DNA of 6,682 bases from an uncultured Paracoccaceae bacterium (GCA_937900975.1 CALCPC010000172.1:1-6682), one strand, 5' to 3'; positions 1 to 6,383 are shown, counted from the first letter of the stretch. A program made the numbers and translations. The notes: generated by a model from the letters alone, not told the origin.

Positions 1-167
1 CGGGCAAAACGCTGACCTATCATCGGGTCGGCACGCAGCTAAGCCAAGTGGAGCGCTGGGATGCCGAGGGTGTTCGCACGCTGACGCTGACCGCAGAGGG
101 GCCTTTGGTGGTCCTCCTTCAAAACCCAAGGGATGGGCGCATCGTCGCGGCGGTCGACATCGACTAA
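1..167 (+). CDS. 3' end of an unidentified protein (partial)
   Basis: This open frame enters from the left edge (first whole codon at position 3) and runs 54 codons to a TAA at 165-167. The visible residues start GKTLTYHRVGTQLSQVERWD and end RDGRIVAAVDID. Alternating hydrophobic and polar residues, with no long hydrophobic segment, suggest a soluble beta-rich C-terminal domain. I do not recognise the family. It is called coding because the frame is open to the edge, the residue composition is ordinary, and it ends in a clean stop followed by non-coding-looking DNA. Nothing indicates a functional link to the permease gene more than 850 bases downstream. The start, total length and function are outside the window. 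Confidence 0.6.
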   Translation, partial: GKTLTYHRVGTQLSQVERWDAEGVRTLTLTAEGPLVVLLQNPRDGRIVAAVDID

Positions 168-354
168 CGCCGCTCTCGGGCCTCAGATGCCCCTCGCTGT
201 GCGCGATGCGTTTCGCCGGCCCGAACGGCTGTGTCGCTCTGTCGATCCGGGATGTTTTCGTGTTCTGCTTTGGGAGAGCGTTTGGCGGTCGAAGGCGAAT
301 GAGCGCGCCCGGCATCCGTGTTTTCTGACCCTGCTTGGACCAAAACCGCTTTAA

Positions 355-453
355 AGCGTTTCGTGAAACACCTGACGCCGACAACGCTGTTTGAAATCAA
401 GGATTTCAACGCGTTCTGGGATGCTTGAGGTCAGAGATATGTCACGAAACGCT
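355..453. repeat. 99-bp nested palindromic intergenic element
   Basis: The element is bounded by a perfect 12-base inverted repeat, AGCGTTTCGTGA (355-366) and TCACGAAACGCT (442-453). Inside it are three more complementary pairs in the correct nested order: CTGAC (372-376) with GTCAG (430-434), AACGC (383-387) with GCGTT (411-415), and TTGAAATC (391-398) with GATTTCAA (402-409) around an AAG loop. A CGCTTTAAAGCG palindrome (347-358) overlaps its left edge. The symmetry is seen directly. It resembles short palindromic elements that I recall being scattered between genes in Rhodobacteraceae, but that is memory and was not checked. It could act as a REP/MITE-like element, a transcript-end hairpin for the gene ending at 167, or a protein-binding site. 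Confidence 0.7.
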
Positions 454-679
454 CGGGGCGGGCGCCGGGCGTGGTTTGCGGGGGCTGGGCGGGCGTGAAC
501 GCCGGTTGCGTGCTGCCCGGGCCGCGCCAAGACGGGACCGGATCCCGGCGCGGCGCATCGCGCAAAGGGGGGCGGCCAAGCTCGAACCGGTGCCAAACAC
601 GTCTCGGTTGCGCTTCTGCGCGTTGCCTTCGGCCTTGGTCGGGACCGTCGGTTGGTTTCGCGGGCGCGCCCGTGATGGG

Positions 680-710
680 CCCCCTTTGCAACGGTCCTTC
701 GGGGGTTTTT
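680..710 (+). terminator. Possible intrinsic terminator or attenuator
   Basis: CCCCC (680-684) can pair with GGGGG (701-705), and TTTTT (706-710) follows immediately: a stem and U-tract arrangement. The loop is 16 bases long and the stem only 5 bp, so this is weak by terminator standards. An alternative small CC-TTCG-GG hairpin lies inside it (696-703). A competing hairpin, GGTTT (704-708) with AAACC (714-718), overlaps the T-tract, so mutually exclusive folds are possible. It lies about 315 bases before the permease start, with no recognised gene just upstream, so it could end an unrecognised transcript or attenuate the permease leader. Confidence 0.3.
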
Positions 711-1010
711 CGGAAACCGAGCCTCGATGAAGAGAAGGATTGCGCGCATGCGGCCAAAGCTGCGAGGCTGTATCGCACCGGACGCACCCTTATGATCGAC
801 AGCCACCCAAGCCCCAAACCGCGCCAGGCCATCCGCCCCCTTTGCCAGTTCGGGCCCGATCCGATCTGCCTGGCCGCGGCGCGGGACGTTGCCCATCGCG
901 TGCAGCCGGGTCTTTTGGCGAAGGCCGCCGCGGCAAGCGGGCGGAACGCCCGCCGCGCGTCTTCGGCGCGGATTGCAGAGATCCCGCCCCCGACACGCGC
1001 CACAGTCCCG

Positions 1011-1015
1011 AAAGG
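1011..1015 (+). promoter_or_regulatory. Ribosome-binding site setting the GTG start of the permease gene
   Basis: AAAGG lies 9 bases before the GTG at 1025, a normal Shine-Dalgarno spacing. The in-frame ATGs at 1049 and 1052 have only a weak purine stretch before them and would remove part of the charged segment preceding the first membrane helix. The GTG is therefore the preferred start. Confidence 0.5.
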
Positions 1016-2834
1016 CACCGCAGCGTGATCTTGGACCTCACAACGGAAATGATGGTGGTCCTCGCGATCCTTGGGGTCACGGTCACGCTTTTTGTGACAG
1101 AGGTCTTTCGGATCGACTTTACGGCGCTCCTTGTGATGGTCACACTAGGCATGTAGGCACAGATCCCCGGCCTCTCAAACCTTGCTGACACATCGACGCT
1201 GTTTTCCGGCTTTTCGTCCAACGCCGTCATGTCGATTATCGCGGTGATGATCATCGGGGCCGGGCTCGACAAAACTGGATTGATGAGCAAGGTCGCCAGC
1301 GCAATCCTGAAATATGGCGGTGCGACCGAAGGCCGGATTATCCCAATCGTGTCAAGCACGGTCGGGGTCATCTCCTCCTTTATGCAAAATGTTGGGGCGG
1401 CCGCGCTGTTCCTTCCCGTTGTCAGTCGAATTTCCGTGCGTACCGAAATTCCGCTTAGCCGGCTTTTGATGCCCATGGGGTTTTGCGCAATCCTTGGCGG
1501 GACCATGACGATGGTCGGCTCGTCGCCGTTGATCCTGCTGAACGACCTGATCCTAACCGCGAACGCCGGTCTGCCGGACAACCAGAAGATGGAGCCCTTC
1601 GGCCTTTTCGACGTCACGCCAATCGGTTTTGCGCTGGTTTTGACCGGCGTGGTGTATTTCGTTGGCTTCGGTCGGCTGATCTTGCCGTCGCAGGCCCGAA
1701 CGGACGTGGTCAGCGGTGTCTCGATGTTTGACTATGTGCAGAACCTTTATGGCGTTGACACCGGCATCTATGAGGTCGTTCTGCCCAAAGGCTGCGCCTT
1801 CGAGGGCAAGACCTTCCGCGAGTTGATGTTCGAGCAACACATCTACGTTGTGGGGTCGAATTTTGAGGGCAAGACCTTCATGTCGCCCCTGACCTCAACG
1901 GTGATCACCACGCCCTGTCGCCTGGCCGTGATCGGCCGCAAGTCGGATGTCCAGGCGATGGCCGAAACGGCCGAGATGCGGCTTTTGCCAAAACTTGATG
2001 TCTTTGCCGACACGTTCGCCCCGACGATTGCCGGTGTGGCCGAGATTGTGATCCCGCCGGGATCCAGCGTGATCGGCAAGACGCCGACCCAACTGACCAT
2101 GCGGCGGACTTATGGGACCAACCTGCTTGCGATCCACCGGGGGTCCGAGACGCTTAGTCTGGTCGAGACGGAGGATCACGCGCCAAGCTATGTGGGCGAT
2201 GTGGAGCTGAAGGCCGGCGACACGCTGGTCGCGTATATCCGGTGGGACCGGTTGGCGAACCTCACCCGGGACCGCGACTTCGTCGTCGTCACCCAAGATT
2301 TCCCGCGCGAAGAGTTGCGCCCAAAAAAGGTGCCGCACGCGCTGATCTTTTTCCTGATCGCGCTCGGTTTGATCCTTTTCACCGATTTCCGTCTGTCGCT
2401 CTGCCTCTTTGTGGGGGCCGCGGGCATGATCCTGACGCGCGTCCTCAGCATCGAGGAAGCCTATACAGCCGTCTCTTGGAGCACGGTTTTCCTTTTGGCC
2501 AGCCTCATCCCGCTTGGCCAAGCTGTCCAGGCGACGGGCACCGCCGACTGGATTGCTGCACAGATCTTGGCCCTGCTGGACGGAATGCCGATTTTTGGGC
2601 TTCAGATCGGTTTGGCGGTTTTGGCGACCTGTTTTACCTTGGTGATGTCGAATGTCGGCGCCACGGTGCTGCTGGTCCCGCTGGCCGTGTCCATCGCCGT
2701 GACCGCCGGCGGTGACCCGGCGGTTTTCGCCCTGACGGTTGCGATCGCCACCTCTAATTCGTTCCTTATCCCAACCCACCAGGTTAATGCGCTGATCATG
2801 GGGCCCGCGGGCTACACGGTGGGCGATTTCCTTT

Positions 2835-2840
2835 AGGAGG
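2835..2840 (+). promoter_or_regulatory. Perfect AGGAGG Shine-Dalgarno overlapping the permease TAG stop
   Basis: AGGAGG begins on the second base of the TAG at 2834-2836 and ends 8 bases before the ATG at 2849. The sequence and spacing are near ideal for translation reinitiation or coupling. In the ancestral gene these bases probably encoded a basic residue plus Glu-Gly, so the match may be a by-product of coding sequence. Confidence 0.4.
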
Positions 2841-2848
2841 GCGGTGTC

Positions 2849-2902
2849 ATGTCGATCCTTTTTTTGGCGGGTTCCATGGCCATGATGATTCTGATTTTTT
2901 GA
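2849..2902 (+). CDS. Possible 17-residue single-helix micropeptide (detached last helix of the permease)
   Basis: The frame reads MSILFLAGSMAMMILIF then TGA, almost entirely hydrophobic and long enough to be a short membrane helix. It is in the same frame as the permease and matches, in place and character, the final helix that SLC13/TrkA-C proteins carry after their GGY-x-x-x-DFL segment. It has its own strong AGGAGG site 8 bases upstream, overlapping the permease stop codon. If translated it could be made by termination-reinitiation and might complete the permease in trans. The more conservative reading is that it is just the cut-off tail of a pseudogene. Confidence 0.25.
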   Translation: MSILFLAGSMAMMILIF

Positions 2903-3296
2903 CCCGTACTGCCGCAGGCGTGACCAGCGGATCTACCAGTAAAGCGCTGTGTCGATATCAGAAGGAGGGGGCGGCCTTTGCCCCGGCGCGGCATGTTTCA
3001 GATCCGCGGCTGCCCAAGCGGCTTGCTGCCATGCCGATGTGTATCCGGCCCTATGGGCGCGGTTGCGCTCTGCCAATGGTGCCTGGGGCCCGACATGGTC
3101 GACCGCGCCCAAACCGATGGCCTTCGCCGAACCTTTGGCCAGCGCAACCTTTTGGCCACCGCGCCGTCGGAGGGCCGCGGCGGGATCGGCACCGGCCATG
3201 GCGATCTGAACAGCCGCAGGACCAAGCGATTATCCGGCGGTTTGCCGAAATCTTAGCGCGTCCCGTATTCTGTGGCCGACATTTGGCGACAGATGC
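2903..3296. other. Intergenic stretch with no recognisable gene
   Basis: About 390 bases follow the permease tail with no frame I can support. Several open frames of 75-130 codons overlap on both strands, but none has recognisable motifs, a signal peptide or a well-placed ribosome-binding site, and their translations are rich in Arg, Pro, Ala and Cys. A GGGGC (2967-2971) / GCCCC (2980-2984) inverted repeat with an 8-base loop is present but has no T-tract. The stretch may be eroded coding DNA. Confidence 0.45.
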
Positions 3297-3326
3297 TTGA
3301 CGCTGGCGTCTCTGGTGATCGATAAC
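3297..3326 (+). promoter_or_regulatory. Candidate sigma-70 type promoter for the LysM-SBP gene
   Basis: TTGACG (3297-3302, five of six bases match the -35 consensus) is followed, after an 18-base spacer, by GATAAC (3321-3326, four of six match the -10 consensus). Transcription would start near 3333, giving a leader of about 85 bases before the ATG at 3418. It lies at the end of the gene-poor stretch and just before the exported-protein cluster, where a promoter is expected. The assignment rests on consensus matching only. Confidence 0.4.
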
Positions 3327-3405
3327 GTGCCTACCGGTGGATGCGACATTCTAGCCAACGCGGTGAAACGCCCTGCGTCTGTTAGGGCATTTGCTAGAAT
3401 TTCTT

Positions 3406-3412
3406 GAGGTGG
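3406..3412 (+). promoter_or_regulatory. Ribosome-binding site setting the ATG 3418 start
   Basis: GAGGTGG ends 5 bases before ATG 3418, with the GAGG core 8 bases away. An upstream in-frame TTG (3391) would place this site inside the coding sequence and add nine residues ahead of a good signal peptide, so ATG 3418 is preferred. Confidence 0.7.
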
Positions 3413-3417
3413 GACAA

Positions 3418-4455
3418 ATGCGAAATGTAACCATGTTGCTCGCTGCAACGGCGATCAGCGCACTCGCGACGTCGGCGCAGGCCGACGACATCACATGTGG
3501 TGAAGAGTATACAGTTCGGGCCGGAGACTTTCTTTCCGGGATCGCCCAGCGGGCCTATGATGATATCGGCGCCTTTCGGGTCATCTATGATGTCAACCGG
3601 GATCTGATCGGCCCCAACCCGGGGATCATCCGTATCGGCCAGCGCCTGCTTATCCCGTGCTTGGGCAATCAGACAGCGCAGCAACCCAGCGCTGCGCCGG
3701 CGGGCGACAGCGCGCCGATCCGTGTCGTAAGCGCGACCGGGTGGCGTCCGTTCCTTGACGAAAGCAACCCCCAAGGCGGATTGCTGACCGAAATCGCAGA
3801 GCTGGCGCTGGTGAACGCAAGCGGCAAACCCGACTACGAGATCGATTTCATCAATGATTTCGGCGCTCATCTTGACCCGCTGATCCTGCGCAACGCCTTC
3901 GATGTCAGCATTGGTCAGCTTCAGCCTGACTGCGCCGATCCAGCGCAGTTGGGCAGCGAGTCGCGGTTCCTTTGTGACCAATTCGAGTTCAGCGACCCGA
4001 TGTATGAGGAGATCTTCGGCTATTACTCCGCCGCATCGGACCCGGAATTCACAGCGCATCAGGATCTGGCGGGCAAAACCATCTGCCGCGCCGAGGATTA
4101 CACGCTGGTTCCGCTTGAGGCCGTTGGCTTGTCCGAGCCTGCCGTGAACATCGTCCGCGCCGGCGATGCGGCATCCTGCATCGACATGGTTTTGGCCGGA
4201 AATGCGGACATCGCACTTGTCGCGGTCGAAGTCGCCGATGTGCGCATCAGGGAGCTGAATGCCCGCGGCAGCGTGCAGTTGCACGATGACCTGTCCTATA
4301 TCGACTTTTTCCACGCAACGGTCGCCAAGACCAATCCAAGAAGCGCTGAAATCCTGTCCGCAATCAACAGCGGTCTGAAAACGATCAAGGAATCTGGGCT
4401 TTGGTTCCAAACTGTGCGGCGGCATATGAGTGAGTTCAGAAGCAGTGGCGTGTGA
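3418..4455 (+). CDS. Exported LysM domain fused to an SBP_bac_3-type solute-binding domain
   Basis: The product has 345 residues. Residues 1-22 form a Sec signal peptide ending AQA before DDITCGEE. Residues 30-80 are a LysM domain (YTVRAGDFLSGIAQRAY, then NPGIIRIGQRLLIP), a fold that binds the glycan of peptidoglycan. It is flanked by C27 and C81, which could form a disulfide. A Gln/Ala/Pro-rich linker (82-99) leads to a periplasmic solute-binding domain of the family-3 type from about 101 to the end (IRVVSATGWRPF, then GGLLTEIAELAL). That domain has cysteine pairs C172/C186 and C223/C254. Family-3 domains usually bind amino acids or small organic ions and deliver them to an ABC permease, but no ABC permease genes are adjacent. 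I infer a wall-tethered binding or sensing protein. The gene ends TGA, 97 bases before the next signal-peptide gene, and may share its transcript. Domain calls are confident; the ligand is unknown. Confidence 0.88.
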   Translation: MRNVTMLLAATAISALATSAQADDITCGEEYTVRAGDFLSGIAQRAYDDIGAFRVIYDVNRDLIGPNPGIIRIGQRLLIPCLGNQTAQQPSAAPAGDSAPIRVVSATGWRPFLDESNPQGGLLTEIAELALVNASGKPDYEIDFINDFGAHLDPLILRNAFDVSIGQLQPDCADPAQLGSESRFLCDQFEFSDPMYEEIFGYYSAASDPEFTAHQDLAGKTICRAEDYTLVPLEAVGLSEPAVNIVRAGDAASCIDMVLAGNADIALVAVEVADVRIRELNARGSVQLHDDLSYIDFFHATVAKTNPRSAEILSAINSGLKTIKESGLWFQTVRRHMSEFRSSGV

Positions 4456-4466
4456 TCGCGCGCCAC
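4445..4466 (+). other. Small inverted repeat over the stop of the LysM-SBP gene
   Basis: GTGGCG (4445-4450) pairs with CGCCAC (4461-4466) around a 10-base loop containing the TGA stop (4453-4455). A GGCCATGGCC palindrome (4467-4476) follows directly. There is no T-tract, so an intrinsic terminator is unlikely; it could be an RNA-stability or pausing structure, or chance in GC-rich DNA. Confidence 0.25.
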
Positions 4467-4552
4467 GGCCATGGCCTCCGCTCAAGCTCGTTGGGGTTTG
4501 TAAGCCGTTTCACCACCGGCCAGACGTAGGCGCGGTGTTTGGGGCATCTCTT

Positions 4553-5110
4553 ATGCGCTCTCTCGTTCTTTTTTCTGCGCTTTTGCTCGCGACACCGACG
4601 CTTGCGCAAAGCGGGGGTGAGATAACGCTGAACTATGACGATGGCAGCGGCGTATCGGGAGAGCTGGTTGCGTTTTCCGATGGCCTTTTCCGGATCCAGG
4701 CGTCGGTCGGCCTTTTGACAATCCCCGCGGCCGATGTCGCGTGCGTTGGCGCCGCGTGCCCGGAAGGCACGACGCAAGAGACCTCAACAACCGCCGTCAC
4801 GTTGATCGTCGACGACGGCACGGTGCGGATCAGCGGCGACCTGATGGAGTTTTCGAACGGCGAATATGTGGTGGCGACCAAGCTTGGCGAAATACGGATC
4901 AGCGCCGATATCGCGGAGTGTACAGGGGTCGGCTGCGCCCTTGCGGTACCCCCCGCCGACCCCCGACTGGTTCTGACCAATGGTGGCACAACCATCGCGG
5001 GGATCCTGCGGGCGTTCGAAGATGGCGCCTACATTTTGGATGTGGATCAGATCGGCCGCATGAGGATCCCAGCCGAAGGCTTTACCTGTGAGGGGGAGGC
5101 ATGTCCGTAA
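4553..5110 (+). CDS. Exported protein with three tandem C-x-G-x-x-C modules
   Basis: The product has 185 residues. Residues 1-18 or so are a signal peptide (MRSLVLFSALLLATPTLA, then QSGGEI), and the mature part is almost wholly three repeats. Each repeat has the pattern L-x(3-4)-D/G-G, then G-x-L-x-x-F-x-(D/N)-G-x-(Y/F), then G-x-x-x-I-x-A, then C-x-G-x-x-C. The cysteine pairs are C64/C69, C123/C128 and C179/C184, so modules recur every 56-59 residues. I recall similar single modules at the N-terminus of some roseobacter periplasmic OmpA-like or phosphate-type binding proteins, but the stand-alone triple form is not one I can name. The paired cysteines suggest local disulfides or metal binding; the function is unknown. 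ATG 4553 is chosen over the in-frame ATG at 4430 because the signal peptide starts there, with GGGG 8 bases upstream, and 4430 would overlap the previous gene. It lies between two solute-binding protein genes, suggesting a shared envelope role. Confidence 0.85.
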   Translation: MRSLVLFSALLLATPTLAQSGGEITLNYDDGSGVSGELVAFSDGLFRIQASVGLLTIPAADVACVGAACPEGTTQETSTTAVTLIVDDGTVRISGDLMEFSNGEYVVATKLGEIRISADIAECTGVGCALAVPPADPRLVLTNGGTTIAGILRAFEDGAYILDVDQIGRMRIPAEGFTCEGEACP

Positions 5111-5146
5111 GCGCCGCGGGCTGGCCGGTTTACCCAAGCTGTTGCG

Positions 5147-5161
5147 GCGGGCGAAACCCGC
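5147..5161 (+). other. Hairpin in the leader of the TRAP binding-protein gene
   Basis: GCGGG (5147-5151) pairs with CCCGC (5157-5161) around a CGAAA loop, within the 124-base gap between the triple-repeat gene and dctP. An outer GCTG/CAGC pairing is possible, and a short TTTT lies a few bases downstream, so it may be a weak terminator or a leader structure. The stem is short and the DNA GC-rich, so chance is possible. Confidence 0.3.
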
Positions 5162-5224
5162 GCAGGCGGCGCAGCGGTTTTCGAGCGTAACAACCACTCA
5201 ACAATATCGTGCAGACACGGATAT

Positions 5225-5229
5225 GGAGG
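5225..5229 (+). promoter_or_regulatory. Strong ribosome-binding site setting the ATG 5235 start
   Basis: GGAGG lies 5 bases before ATG 5235. An in-frame ATG at 5223 lies just before and across this site and has no site of its own, so translation should begin at 5235, directly at the signal peptide. Such a strong site fits the high expression typical of periplasmic binding proteins. Confidence 0.75.
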
Positions 5230-5234
5230 TCGAA

Positions 5235-6275
5235 ATGAGAGTTCTCAACAGGCTGTCTCTTGTAGCGAGCGCAACTGTCGCAACCTTGGCTTTATCGACG
5301 TCGGTGATCGCGCAAGAGTTCACGTTTTCGATCCACCATTTTCTAAGTCCGAAGGCGCCCGCACAGACCCAATTGATCGAGCCCTGGGCCAAGTCGATTG
5401 AGGAAGCATCGGGCGGCCGCATCGCCTTTGAGATTTTTCCCGCGATGTCATTGGGTGGAACGCCGCCCGGGCTTTACAGCCAGGTTCGCGATGGGGTCGT
5501 CGATATCGTGTGGACGTTGCCGGGATACACGCCGGGAACCTTTCCAAGAACCGAGGTGTTTGAGCTTCCGGGCATTCACCTAAGCGATGCGCGGGCCACC
5601 AATCTTGCGATCCAGGATCTGATGGAAATCCTTTTGCCGGATTATGTCGGCATTCACCCGCTGCTGGTCCATGTCCATTCGGGCAATGCGCTGCATTTTA
5701 GCACGGGAAACGCCGCGTCCCTGGCCGACCTGAACGGCCTGAAGATCAGAAGCCCCTCAAGAACCGGCGCTTGGATGGTTGAGGAACTGGGCGCAGAGCC
5801 TGTGGGCATGCCCGTGCCGGCGCTTCCCCAAGCCCTATCAAAAGGGACGGTCGACGCGGGTCTTGTCCCCTTTGAAGTCGCTATTCCGCTTGGCCTTGCC
5901 GATTTGACATCGGCCTCGGTCGAGATGGCCGATGGCGCGCGCTTTGGCACATCGACCTTCCTCTTCGCGATGAACCTCGACCGGTACAATTCCTTGCCCG
6001 AAGACTTGCGCAAGATCATCGACGATCACTCTGGCGCGGCCATCGCTGCGCAAATGGGCGAGGCGTGGAACAGGATCGAACCGATCGGGATCCAGCGTGC
6101 GCGGGATGCTGGCAACGATGTCACCCAAATGACGCCGGAAGCGACGGCAGAGTTTGCGGGGCCCTTCGATGCGACCGTCGCGCGTTGGGTAGAAGAGGCC
6201 GCGGTCGTCGGTATCGATGCGGAGGCGCTGTTGGGCAGTGCGCGCACTATGATCGCGGAGTACACGCGTCAGTAA
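5235..6275 (+). CDS. dctP: TRAP transporter substrate-binding protein, DctP family
   Basis: The product has 346 residues, normal for the DctP family (about 330-350). Residues 1-26 are a Sec signal peptide ending SVIA before QEFTFSIHHF. The mature protein shows the family's typical order: an early FSIHHFLSPKAPAQTQLIEP strand-helix unit, the EASGGRIAFEIFPAMSLGG segment, VVDIVWTLPGYTPG with W93, and the LNGLKIRSPS segment whose R172 corresponds to the arginine that usually clamps the ligand carboxylate in TRAP binding proteins. A GTVDAGLVPFEVA segment follows. It captures an organic-acid-like solute in the periplasm and hands it to the DctQM membrane complex, driven by an ion gradient rather than ATP. 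The DctQ start lies 121 bases downstream on the same strand. The substrate cannot be told from sequence; a carboxylate is the usual expectation. The symbol marks the family and does not imply C4-dicarboxylate specificity. Confidence 0.93.
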   Translation: MRVLNRLSLVASATVATLALSTSVIAQEFTFSIHHFLSPKAPAQTQLIEPWAKSIEEASGGRIAFEIFPAMSLGGTPPGLYSQVRDGVVDIVWTLPGYTPGTFPRTEVFELPGIHLSDARATNLAIQDLMEILLPDYVGIHPLLVHVHSGNALHFSTGNAASLADLNGLKIRSPSRTGAWMVEELGAEPVGMPVPALPQALSKGTVDAGLVPFEVAIPLGLADLTSASVEMADGARFGTSTFLFAMNLDRYNSLPEDLRKIIDDHSGAAIAAQMGEAWNRIEPIGIQRARDAGNDVTQMTPEATAEFAGPFDATVARWVEEAAVVGIDAEALLGSARTMIAEYTRQ

Positions 6276-6303
6276 TCCGACACGGGCTTCGACCGATTGT
6301 GCC

Positions 6304-6344
6304 GCCCCCCGGGCCCGACGCTTGTGATGCCCGTGCCGGGGGGC
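6304..6344 (+). promoter_or_regulatory. GC-rich hairpin between dctP and dctQ
   Basis: GCCCCCCGG (6304-6312) is exactly complementary to CCGGGGGGC (6336-6344), a 9-bp all-GC stem with a 23-base loop. No T-tract follows, so a full intrinsic terminator is unlikely. Hairpins in this position commonly stabilise or partly terminate transcripts so that the binding protein is made in excess of the membrane subunits; that role is inferred here from position. Confidence 0.55.
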
Positions 6345-6383
6345 CTGCGTCCTTTGCGTTCCACAAAATCTCCGCACAAAAAT

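Larger units (their letters stand above)
168..1024. other. Gene-poor stretch of about 860 bases
   Basis: No convincing gene is visible on either strand. The open frames present overlap one another on both strands and encode Arg-, Pro-, Gly- and Ala-rich strings typical of chance frames in GC-rich DNA. None has a good ribosome-binding site, a recognisable domain or a signal peptide. The reading frame of the downstream permease gene happens to stay open back to about 740, but its translation before 1025 is not protein-like. The supported contents are a palindromic element (355-453), a 12-base palindrome at its left edge (347-358) and a terminator-like hairpin (680-710). It could hold an eroded gene or a long leader, but I cannot show either. 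Confidence 0.5.
1025..2902 (+). pseudogene. SLC13-family permease with TrkA-C domains, interrupted by two in-frame TAG codons
   Basis: Read through, this frame gives about 625 residues matching the divalent anion:Na+ symporter type with a cytosolic regulatory insert. Residues 1-240 are N-terminal membrane helices, including MQNVGAAALFLPVV near 120. Two TrkA-C/RCK_C-like domains lie near 247-320 and 338-420. Further helices follow, with the second-half signature MSNVGAT (541-547) and the conserved PTHQVNALIMGPAGY segment near the end. Codon 44 is TAG (1154-1156) between TLGM and AQIPGL, in the middle of a conserved N-terminal stretch. Codon 604 is TAG (2834-2836), after which a terminal helix continues in frame to TGA (2900-2902). 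There is no frameshift. Unbroken pieces are a 43-residue N-terminal peptide and a main body that could start at ATG 1229, although no Shine-Dalgarno precedes that ATG. Likely a recent pseudogene; a split gene or amber readthrough is less likely. Members transport carboxylates, sulfate or similar anions; the substrate is unknown. Confidence 0.8.

Noticed and set aside
351..1018. Long overlapping open frames on both strands (for example about 181 and 195 codons on the minus strand, 185 on the plus)
   Set aside because: They overlap each other, have Arg/Pro/Ala-rich non-protein-like composition, partly translate the palindromic element, and show no domains or convincing ribosome-binding sites.
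740..1024. In-frame upstream extension of the permease (start at 740)
   Set aside because: The frame is open but the translation is Arg/Pro-rich with no family resemblance. GTG 1025 has a spaced AAAGG and directly precedes the first helix.
790..1617. 275-codon minus-strand open frame
   Set aside because: It is antisense to the permease N-terminus and runs into the gene-poor DNA; no motif is recognised.
1895..2779. 294-codon minus-strand open frame
   Set aside because: It is antisense to the permease; its charged, Gln/Asp/Arg-rich composition is the mirror of the membrane-protein coding frame.
2899..3300. 133-codon plus-strand frame and overlapping frames on both strands after the permease
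   Set aside because: Competing frames of similar length, no motif or signal peptide, and no well-placed ribosome-binding site.
3395..3400. TAGAAT as a -10 box for the LysM-SBP gene
   Set aside because: It has no matching -35 box at the right distance, and a start site there would leave almost no leader before the ribosome-binding site.
3394..4485. 363-codon minus-strand open frame
   Set aside because: It is an exact antisense shadow of the LysM-SBP gene, which has a signal peptide, a ribosome-binding site and two recognisable domains.
4430..4552. N-terminal extension of the triple-repeat protein from ATG 4430
   Set aside because: It overlaps the previous gene and would bury the signal peptide 41 residues inside the protein.
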